Shown here piece after piece: positions 1 to 5,165 of a DNA stretch of 5,165 nt (positions are counted from its first letter, which is position 1; each line of letters opens with the position of its first letter). The translations under genes were made by a program, and so were the position numbers. Origin of the DNA: JAJTFA01 sp044351265 (lineage in GTDB: Bacteria > Bacteroidota > Bacteroidia > UKL13-3). The stretch covers positions 1-5,165 of the forward strand of contig JBILGC010000087.1 of the NCBI GenBank assembly GCA_044351265.1, given 5' to 3'. Under the pieces are notes generated by a model. The model did not search any database and had not been told where the DNA came from. It saw only the letters and a list, made by a program, of their open reading frames with translations.

Positions 1-98
1 TTACAAATCATACTAAAACAGCAAATGAAAGATAACTAACACTGAAAAGGATATTTTGAAACATTTGTTAAAATTGAGGCGATGCTTTACTTTGCTGT
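1..98. other. Leader region before the deacetylase gene, no supported gene
   Basis: This AT-rich stretch holds no gene I can support. Short open tails on the + strand end at a TAA at 33-35 in one frame and a TAA at 37-39 in another. Either could be the last codons of a gene entering from the left, but about twelve codons are too few to decide. An AAAAGG at 45-50 is the only Shine-Dalgarno-like sequence, and it is correctly spaced for a TTG at 56 rather than for the ATG at 99. TATTTTG at 52-58 and TACTTTG at 88-94 each resemble the Bacteroidota -7 box TAnnTTTG but are one base short. No promoter is called with confidence. Confidence 0.4.
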
Positions 99-2684
99 AT
101 GCGAATATTATCATTTATAAAGGTCATTATAAGCATTGGTATACTGCTTTTTGATGGATATACCTCCATTCTCATAGCCCAACCTCCCCGCTCCTACACA
201 TCAAGTGAAATCTTATTGCAACTAAAAAAGTTAAACACGGTAGGTTCGGTGCTGTACATAGCTGCCCACCCAGATGATGAAAATACCCGATTGATTGCCT
301 ACCTAGCCAACGAAAAATGTTTGCGTACAGGATATTTAAGTTTAACCAGAGGTGATGGTGGACAAAACCTGATTGGTCCGGAACAAGGTATTGAACTGGG
401 TGTAATTCGGACACAAGAATTGTTAGCTGCACGCAGAATTGATGGAGGCGAACAATTTTTTACGCGTGCGTACGACTTTGGTTTTAGTAAATCTCCTGAA
501 GAAACTTTACAAAAATGGAACAAGGATTCTGTGTTGAATGATATGGTTTGGGTGATACGCAACTTCCGACCGGATATTATCATTACCCGATTTGCAACCG
601 ATGGCAGTGGCGGACACGGACACCATACGTCATCTGCTATTTTAGCCGAAGAAGCTTTTGATGCCGCAGGCGACCCAACGCGTTTCCCCCAGCAATTGCA
701 GTATGTAGATGTTTGGAAACCAATCAGGTTATTTTGGAATGTAAGTATACGCTTTCAGAACCCGAATGCTGATATGAGTCCTTATATTAAATTGGATGTG
801 GGTGGTTACAATCCGTTGTTGGGTAAAAGTTATGGAGAAATTGCGGCTGAAAGCCGCAGCATGCACAAAAGTCAGGGATTTGGAAGCGCTCGTCAACGCG
901 GAGAATTTTTTGAATACTTTAAACCAATCAAAGGCGATACGGCAGGACTGAATGATATTTTTGAAGGGATTGATTTTAGCTGGAAGCGGGTGAAAGGCGG
1001 TGAGAAAGTGAATGAACAATTAAACAATCTGATACAAAATTTCGACCTAAATAAACCGTATGTCACCACTCCAAAATTGTATCAGATTCAACTTGAAATT
1101 CTGAATCTCAATACGAAATTAATTACACGCAAATTTGCTGAATGTAATAAGGTAATTCAACTCACGAATGGAATGTTTACCGAACTCATAGCTGATAATT
1201 ATTATTATTCATCAGACGATACGGCAAAAATCATTATCAACTGCATTCACAGATCCGATTTCGCTACATCTATTGCATTATCAAAGGGATTGAAAGGTGA
1301 TATAAAAATAGCATCTGAAAACCTTAAACGAGATTCATTGTATTCATTTAAATCCAATCTATTTTTTAATGAAATGTACAGTGAGTACAATGGAAATTAC
1401 TGGCTGAATAAACCAGTAAAAGCAAATCTCTTTCAAACCAAAAAACCGGAATTAATTGGTATTCCTGAAATGTATGATTACCCAGTTGTCAACTCACTTA
1501 TCTTTCAGCCATCAAAAAACATAGTGAATTCTCATTTCAATAATCTTATGCTCCATTACAAATGGACAGAACCGGAAAAAGGTGAATTATACCGCCCGGT
1601 GGTGATTGCTCCTCCCGTAATGATTAATCCGCAAATTAAGCTGTTAACATTTACCGATAACAAAACAAAAGAGCTCCGTGTAAATCTTAAGGCCGGAAGA
1701 GATACTGTAAACGGCTTGATTCAAATTGCATTACCAAAAGGTTGGAATGTTGTGCTTAAAGGAAGTAAGTTTAACAATCAACTCAAAGCACCAAGAGTGA
1801 TTGGCTTTACCTTTAGCTTGGCTAAAAAGGGAGAAATTGAAGAAATTGCATTAGAAATCAATCCATATGAAGGTGCTCAAGACACCACAATCAACATCAA
1901 TGCTTTAGTTAACGGACAATCCTACACCAAAGGCATCAAAGAAATTAAGTATGATCATATTCCCATTCAAACCCTGTTCCCTGAAGCCGAAGTAAAATTG
2001 GTAAAGTTAGATGTGGTGAAGAAAAGTAAACGCATAGGATATATTCCCGGTGCGGGCGATGAAGTGCAAGCGTGTTTAATACAGCTGGGCTATGAAGTCA
2101 TTACACTTACAGATGATAAACTCGCTAACGAAAATCTGAATCAATATGAAGCAATCATTGCAGGTGTGCGAGCTTACAATACCAACAACAAATTGCTTTC
2201 ATTCAAACAAAAACTGATGGATTACGTATCCGCAGGTGGAAACCTAATTGTGCAATACAATACCAACAGTTGGGCCGGTCCATTGAGTAGTGATATTGGT
2301 CCGTACAAATTTAAGATTACCCGTAACCGCATTACCGATGAAGAAGCGAAAGTGAATTTCTTGCTGCCTAATCATCCTGTTCTGAATACACCGAATAAAA
2401 TATCTGATAAAGACTTTGAAGGATGGGTGCAAGAGCGAAGTATATACCATGCGGGTGATTGGGACAGCAATTATGTTGCCCCCATCAGCATGACCGACCC
2501 TTATGAAATGACAGTGGGTGGCATATCTCCTAAAGGCAAGCCGGAGAATGGAGCACTGATTATTGCTAAACACGGAAAAGGGAATTTTGTGTACACAGGG
2601 TTGGTGTTTTTCCGCCAACTACCAGCAGGAATTCCGGGAGCATACAGGCTGATGGTTAATTTAATTGAGTTGGGGAAACCATAG
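99..2684 (+). CDS. Exported PIG-L family deacetylase with C-terminal ThuA/GATase1-like domain
   Basis: PIG-L/LmbE enzymes are zinc-dependent hydrolases that remove N-acetyl groups from amino-sugar conjugates; the substrate here is unknown. The start region has basic residues, then a hydrophobic stretch to about residue 27 (ILIA-Q), read as a signal peptide, so the protein should act in the periplasm or outside. The deacetylase domain starts near residue 50. AAHPDDEN at 55-62 supplies the expected metal ligands H57 and D60 and catalytic D59; GGHGHH at 171-176 supplies H173 and H176, corresponding to the second metal and catalytic motif. Residues 300-450 are a divergent linker. Residues 510-610 look like a beta-sandwich of the NEW3 kind (inference). 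Residues 643-855 resemble a ThuA/GATase1-like fold (RIGYIPGAGDE at 645-655, then AIIAGVRAYN), but no Cys occupies the nucleophile position, so this domain probably binds rather than catalyses. At 861 residues it is far longer than single-domain LmbE proteins of about 230. The ATG at 99 is the first in-frame start after the TGA at 75-77, but it lacks a good ribosome site. Family assignment is firm; substrate is not. Confidence 0.92.
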   Translation: MRILSFIKVIISIGILLFDGYTSILIAQPPRSYTSSEILLQLKKLNTVGSVLYIAAHPDDENTRLIAYLANEKCLRTGYLSLTRGDGGQNLIGPEQGIELGVIRTQELLAARRIDGGEQFFTRAYDFGFSKSPEETLQKWNKDSVLNDMVWVIRNFRPDIIITRFATDGSGGHGHHTSSAILAEEAFDAAGDPTRFPQQLQYVDVWKPIRLFWNVSIRFQNPNADMSPYIKLDVGGYNPLLGKSYGEIAAESRSMHKSQGFGSARQRGEFFEYFKPIKGDTAGLNDIFEGIDFSWKRVKGGEKVNEQLNNLIQNFDLNKPYVTTPKLYQIQLEILNLNTKLITRKFAECNKVIQLTNGMFTELIADNYYYSSDDTAKIIINCIHRSDFATSIALSKGLKGDIKIASENLKRDSLYSFKSNLFFNEMYSEYNGNYWLNKPVKANLFQTKKPELIGIPEMYDYPVVNSLIFQPSKNIVNSHFNNLMLHYKWTEPEKGELYRPVVIAPPVMINPQIKLLTFTDNKTKELRVNLKAGRDTVNGLIQIALPKGWNVVLKGSKFNNQLKAPRVIGFTFSLAKKGEIEEIALEINPYEGAQDTTININALVNGQSYTKGIKEIKYDHIPIQTLFPEAEVKLVKLDVVKKSKRIGYIPGAGDEVQACLIQLGYEVITLTDDKLANENLNQYEAIIAGVRAYNTNNKLLSFKQKLMDYVSAGGNLIVQYNTNSWAGPLSSDIGPYKFKITRNRITDEEAKVNFLLPNHPVLNTPNKISDKDFEGWVQERSIYHAGDWDSNYVAPISMTDPYEMTVGGISPKGKPENGALIIAKHGKGNFVYTGLVFFRQLPAGIPGAYRLMVNLIELGKP

Positions 2685-2689
2685 AATCC

Positions 2690-2708
2690 GGTTAATAAAT
2701 TCGTAACC
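2690..2708. repeat. Short inverted repeat just after the deacetylase stop
   Basis: GGTTA at 2690-2694 pairs with TAACC at 2704-2708 around a 9-base loop. It begins five bases after the stop codon and lies just before a longer hairpin. A 5-bp stem is weak and can arise by chance. It matters only as possible support for a 3' end in this gap. Confidence 0.25.
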
Positions 2709-2716
2709 AACTGTAT

Positions 2717-2743
2717 CAAATTCTTAGCCATAATTAGAATTTG
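2717..2743. terminator. Candidate 3'-end hairpin between the deacetylase gene and folC
   Basis: CAAATTCT at 2717-2724 and AGAATTTG at 2736-2743 are perfect reverse complements and form an 8-bp stem with an 11-base loop, extendable by one U-G pair in RNA. It starts 32 bases after the TAG of the upstream gene, where a terminator or 3'-stabilising hairpin would be expected. The stem is AT-rich, and GCGCGC rather than a T-run follows, so it is not a standard intrinsic terminator on the + strand. It could instead be an operator-like dyad. The pairing is seen directly; the terminator role is inference. Confidence 0.35.
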
Positions 2744-2814
2744 GCGCGCTCACAGCACAAAACAACCTTGCATATCTTCTTACAATCACCTCATCAAACC
2801 CTGCAACTTTTTCA

Positions 2815-2822
2815 TACTTTCG
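2815..2822 (+). promoter_or_regulatory. Candidate Bacteroidota-type -7 promoter box for folC
   Basis: TACTTTCG matches the Bacteroidota -7 consensus TAnnTTTG at all fixed positions except one (C for the last T). It lies seven bases before the folC ATG. Promoters of this phylum also tend to have a TTTG-like -33 element about 20 bases further upstream. I see none there, only the C-rich sequence CATCAAACC. If the box is real, transcription would begin almost at the ATG and give a nearly leaderless mRNA. Its support comes from position, the consensus match, and the preceding gap and hairpin, which suggest a new transcription unit. Confidence 0.4.
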
Positions 2823-2829
2823 CCCCACC

Positions 2830-4116
2830 ATGAACTATCAACAAACGCTTGATTATTTATTTTCAAAACTGCCTATGTTTACGCGTATTGGAGCAGCTGC
2901 GTTTAAAAAAGATTTAACCAACACCCTGGCCTTGTGCGGAGTTCTTAATGAACCGCAAACTCAATTTAAATCTATACATATAGCTGGCACCAACGGAAAA
3001 GGTTCCACCTCACACATGCTGGCTGCCATTCTTCAAACAGCAGGCTATAAGACAGGATTATATACTTCGCCACACCTAAAAGATTTCAGAGAACGCATAC
3101 GCATTAACGGTGAAATGATTTCGGAATCTGAGGTTATCGCATTTGTTGAAAAATACCGGTATCAATTTGAATCTATTGAACCTTCTTTTTTTGAGTGGTG
3201 TGTAGCCCTCTGCTTTTATTCTTTTGCCAAACAACGTGTTGATATATCCGTAATTGAAACCGGTCTTGGTGGCAGGCTGGATAGCACCAATATCATTAGC
3301 CCTCAGCTATGTGTTATTACCAATATCGGGTGGGATCATATGGATATGTTGGGTGATACACTCGGTAAAATTGCTTTTGAAAAAGCAGGCATCATCAAAC
3401 CAAATATCCCTGTTGTTATTGGTGAGCAATTAGACGAAACGGCTGGTGTATTTACAGAACAAAGCGAAAAATGCCATGCTCCGCTGGTGTTTGCGCAACA
3501 ACAAATCTTTCTTGAACATACACGATTTGAAAAAGGTATTTTGTTTACCGATATTATTGATAACGGAAAATTGTGGCTAAGTAATCTGCAATGCGACCTA
3601 GGCGGATATTATCAGCAACATAATATAATAACCGTATTGGCAGCAGTAAGGCAATTGCAAAAGTTGGGTTATCACATAACAGATGAACACTTATACAATG
3701 CATTACGTTCGGTAAAGCAGCTAACCGCACTTCAGGGTCGCTGGCAAACCTTAAGCACAAACCCACTTACCATTTGTGATACAGGACATAACATAAATGG
3801 CATACAATACGTATTGCAGCAAATTGATGCTACACCCAAAAAACATTTACACATGGTTATTGGCATGGTAAAGGACAAAGACATACAGAAAGTTTTGCAG
3901 CTGCTTCCCTCCCATGCTACCTACTATTTTTGTCGTGCCAATATACCGCGCGCCCTGCCTGAAACAGAACTGGCTGCTGCTGCCCATTCATACGGATTAA
4001 ACGGCCTATCCTATCCTACCGTAGCCGATGCACTTGCTGCCGCACAAAAAAATGCGCAAGCGGATGATATGATTTTCGTTGGAGGAAGTACATTTGTTGT
4101 GGCCGAAGCCGTTTAA
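2830..4116 (+). CDS. folC: Bifunctional folylpolyglutamate synthase / dihydrofolate synthase
   Basis: This cytoplasmic ATP-dependent ligase of the Mur ligase family adds L-glutamate to dihydropteroate or to reduced folates, making dihydrofolate and retained polyglutamates. All family landmarks are present in order: P-loop GTNGKGST at 53-60, TSPHL at 79-83, ETGLGGRLDSTN at 143-154, ITNIGWDHMDMLG at 163-175, KAGIIK at 185-190 (K185 corresponds to the lysine carbamylated in Mur-type ligases), GRW at 303-305, DTGHN at 317-321 (DGAHN in many homologues), GMVKDKD at 346-352 and a glycine-rich C-terminal GGSTFVVAEA. The 428-residue length is normal for FolC. The ATG at 2830 starts a typical FolC N-terminus (YQQTLDYLFSKLPMF) and has no Shine-Dalgarno, only CGCCCCACC in front. 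Some homologues act only as FPGS, and the sequence alone does not prove the dihydrofolate synthase activity. It appears to be the first gene of a compact cluster. Confidence 0.97.
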   Translation: MNYQQTLDYLFSKLPMFTRIGAAAFKKDLTNTLALCGVLNEPQTQFKSIHIAGTNGKGSTSHMLAAILQTAGYKTGLYTSPHLKDFRERIRINGEMISESEVIAFVEKYRYQFESIEPSFFEWCVALCFYSFAKQRVDISVIETGLGGRLDSTNIISPQLCVITNIGWDHMDMLGDTLGKIAFEKAGIIKPNIPVVIGEQLDETAGVFTEQSEKCHAPLVFAQQQIFLEHTRFEKGILFTDIIDNGKLWLSNLQCDLGGYYQQHNIITVLAAVRQLQKLGYHITDEHLYNALRSVKQLTALQGRWQTLSTNPLTICDTGHNINGIQYVLQQIDATPKKHLHMVIGMVKDKDIQKVLQLLPSHATYYFCRANIPRALPETELAAAAHSYGLNGLSYPTVADALAAAQKNAQADDMIFVGGSTFVVAEAV

Positions 4117-4134
4117 TTTTTATACATTCACCTT

Positions 4135-4662
4135 ATGAAAAAAATCTTCATATCCGTTACTTTACTTTTTGCTCTTTCAACTTTACAGGCTCAGCAAGGC
4201 CAGGATAAACCCAACCCCGCAAAAACCGAAACTATCATTTATAGTAATGCCTCTCTATCTATTAGGCAGGGTGAGGATAATGACAGCATCAATATATACC
4301 CCAAAATGGGTGCAGGAAAAATGTGGGTGGTGCAATACGGCTATCAGGCTCCTGAGTATCCGCAAATGACAGATGATGAATATTATGAATCGCTTATGTT
4401 TCAAATTGCACCACCAAAAGGCAACCGGTTTGTATTAAAAGATGCCGATCTAGTAAAAGCCAATACTGTTTTTCAAAAATCTTGTTTCTGTGCCGACAGG
4501 GGTTATTTTAAAATAAGCAAAGGTACCATAAGCGGCACCCGCATAAACAGCACCACGTGGAAAATTACGGCCAGTTATACGGTGCCATCAAAAAACGGCT
4601 TATCAATGGGGCCTCTTACCAAAAATTTCACTAGCCGTTTTCGCATACAATCACAAAAGTAA
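4135..4662 (+). CDS. Secreted protein of unknown function
   Basis: I do not recognise the family of this 175-residue protein. The N-terminus is a textbook signal peptide: MKK, a hydrophobic core (IFISVTLLFAL), then LQA-Q, giving probable signal peptidase I cleavage after A19. There is no lipobox cysteine, so it should be soluble in the periplasm or released. After a short polar stretch (about 20-32), the mature part alternates hydrophobic and polar residues, suggesting a beta-rich fold of roughly 140 residues. An acidic patch (MTDDEYYES) is at 78-86. The only cysteines, C117 and C119 (SCFCADRG), form a CxC motif. Residues 130-155 are rich in Ser, Thr and Lys. The gene begins 18 bases after folC and ends one base before the next start, so it is probably co-transcribed and may be coupled to the acetyltransferase gene. 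The ATG has no Shine-Dalgarno, but the signal peptide fixes the start. Confidence 0.85.
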   Translation: MKKIFISVTLLFALSTLQAQQGQDKPNPAKTETIIYSNASLSIRQGEDNDSINIYPKMGAGKMWVVQYGYQAPEYPQMTDDEYYESLMFQIAPPKGNRFVLKDADLVKANTVFQKSCFCADRGYFKISKGTISGTRINSTTWKITASYTVPSKNGLSMGPLTKNFTSRFRIQSQK

Positions 4663-4663
4663 C

Positions 4664-5110
4664 ATGCACATCAGAAAAGCCGAGCCTGCAGACGTTGGCA
4701 TCATCCTTCATTTTATTAAAGCCATTGCCGCTTATGAAAAATTAAGCCATGAGGTAGAAACAACTGAAGAAAAATTACATCAAACACTGTTTTGTAAAAA
4801 CCCTTATGCAGCAGTATTGCTGTGTTTTGAAAATGACCAACCCGTTGGCTTTGCCCTTTATTTTTATAATTACTCCACCTTTAGAGCCAAGCCCGGCATT
4901 TACCTGGAAGATTTGTTTGTAGAACCGCAACACAGAGGCAAAGGCTATGGTAAGGCTTTGTTTCAGGAGCTTATTGCAATGGCCAAGCATAACCAATTAG
5001 GGCGTGTGGAGTGGAGTGTACTCGACTGGAATAAACCTGCTATAGATTTTTATAAGGCAATGGGTGCAAAAGCTATGGATGAGTGGACTGTTTATCGTAT
5101 TACCATATAA
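4664..5110 (+). CDS. GNAT family N-acetyltransferase, SSAT-like
   Basis: This cytoplasmic enzyme transfers acetyl from acetyl-CoA to an amine. It resembles the spermidine/spermine (SSAT) and thialysine acetyltransferase branch of the GNAT superfamily. Residues 2-10 (HIRKAEPAD) form the first strand. YLEDLFV at 80-86 matches the YLEDFFV segment of SSAT, whose acidic pair helps bind the amine. RGKGYG at 91-96 is the acetyl-CoA pyrophosphate loop. WSVLDWNKPAIDFYKAMGA at 117-135 is the family's C-terminal signature, with Y130 where GNATs often have the general-acid tyrosine. The 148 residues are slightly fewer than eukaryotic SSAT (about 170) but the fold looks complete. The ATG lies one base after the TAA of the secreted-protein gene, so translation may be coupled. 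The true substrate may be a polyamine, thialysine, another amino acid or something else; the family is firm, the specificity is not. Confidence 0.92.
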   Translation: MHIRKAEPADVGIILHFIKAIAAYEKLSHEVETTEEKLHQTLFCKNPYAAVLLCFENDQPVGFALYFYNYSTFRAKPGIYLEDLFVEPQHRGKGYGKALFQELIAMAKHNQLGRVEWSVLDWNKPAIDFYKAMGAKAMDEWTVYRITI

Positions 5111-5112
5111 GC

Positions 5113-5165
5113 ATGCAAATAAACGTATATACAGATGGCGCTGCAAGAGGCAATCCCGGCCCCGG
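5113..5165 (+). CDS. rnhA: Ribonuclease HI, 5' end only (cut by window edge)
   Basis: Seventeen complete codons and two bases of the next are visible. They read MQINVYTDGAARGNPGP, then a GGN glycine codon, which is the conserved opening of bacterial RNase HI (compare FTDGSCLGNPGPG in E. coli). D8 aligns with the first catalytic, metal-binding aspartate (E. coli D10). The enzyme cuts RNA in RNA-DNA hybrids, removing replication primers and R-loops. The ATG sits two bases after the TAA of the acetyltransferase gene, so it is probably the next gene of the same operon and may depend on coupled translation. There is no separate Shine-Dalgarno. The rest lies beyond the window, so length and other catalytic residues cannot be checked. 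The N-terminal motif is distinctive enough for a confident call. Confidence 0.9.
   Translation, partial: MQINVYTDGAARGNPGP

Larger units (their letters stand above)
2830..5165 (+). other. Probable operon: folC, secreted unknown, GNAT, rnhA
   Basis: Four genes run in the same direction with gaps of 18, 1 and 2 bases. No terminator-like hairpin or convincing promoter separates them. By contrast, the gap before folC is 145 bases and holds a hairpin and a promoter-like box. This layout suggests a single transcript starting before folC and continuing past the right edge. The products have no obvious shared pathway, so grouping may reflect shared expression in growing cells rather than one function. 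Confidence 0.65.

Noticed and set aside
64..94. TTTG at 64-67 and TACTTTG at 88-94 as a -33/-7 promoter pair for the deacetylase gene
   Set aside because: The spacing is right but the -7 box is one base short of TAnnTTTG, and transcription would begin at or after the ATG at 99, removing the signal-peptide start.
2244..2731. Minus-strand open frames overlapping the 3' part of the deacetylase gene
   Set aside because: They lie antisense to a strongly supported gene, their translations show no recognisable domain, and the + strand frame explains the sequence.
3779..3793. FolC carries DTGHN instead of the common DGAHN, considered as an inactivating change
   Set aside because: The Asp, His and Asn are kept and every other FolC motif is intact, so this is most likely a normal lineage variant.
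4138..4144. Run of seven A at the start of the secreted-protein gene as a slippage site
   Set aside because: Such runs are the usual result of MKK codons in signal peptides, and the downstream frame is intact.
4169..4369. A 66-codon + strand frame inside the secreted-protein gene
   Set aside because: It overlaps, in another frame, a gene with a clear signal peptide and operon-like spacing, and looks like a shadow.
1..5165. Search for a CRISPR array, transposon ends, tRNA, toxin-antitoxin pair or defence system
   Set aside because: I saw no regularly spaced repeats, no transposase, no cloverleaf-like sequence and no defence-associated domains; nearly all bases are explained by the five genes.

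Overview
The window looks like ordinary chromosomal DNA from a member of the Bacteroidota, probably near the Chitinophagales/Sphingobacteriales. This placement is inferred from several traits. The DNA is moderately AT-rich. None of the five starts has a convincing Shine-Dalgarno sequence at normal spacing. A box resembling the TAnnTTTG -7 element of this phylum lies before folC. The first gene belongs to a long secreted PIG-L/LmbE protein type that is, to my knowledge, typical of the phylum. Genus and species cannot be read from the sequence.

All supported genes are on the + strand. Bases 1-98 are a short leader with no supported gene. Bases 99-2684 encode an 861-residue exported protein with an N-terminal PIG-L metal-dependent deacetylase domain and a C-terminal ThuA/GATase1-like domain. 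A 144-base gap follows (2685-2829). Its first half carries an 8-bp perfect hairpin. Its second half is strikingly poor in G and ends in a promoter-like box next to the folC start.

From 2830 to the right edge the genes are packed like an operon: folC (folylpolyglutamate/dihydrofolate synthase), a 175-residue secreted protein of unknown function, an SSAT-like GNAT acetyltransferase, and the first 17 codons of rnhA (ribonuclease HI), which the window edge cuts. The gaps are 18, 1 and 2 bases, so co-transcription is likely and the last three genes may be translationally coupled. The functions (folate polyglutamylation, an exported unknown, small-molecule acetylation, RNA-DNA hybrid removal) do not form an obvious pathway, so this looks like a housekeeping cluster.

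I found no mobile element, CRISPR array, tRNA, rRNA or clear new system. The points most worth a second look are the uncharacterised exported protein inside the housekeeping cluster, the missing nucleophile in the GATase-like domain of the first gene, a better-spaced upstream start in another frame at the 5' end of that gene, and the C-rich, G-poor folC leader with its promoter-like box almost touching the ATG.
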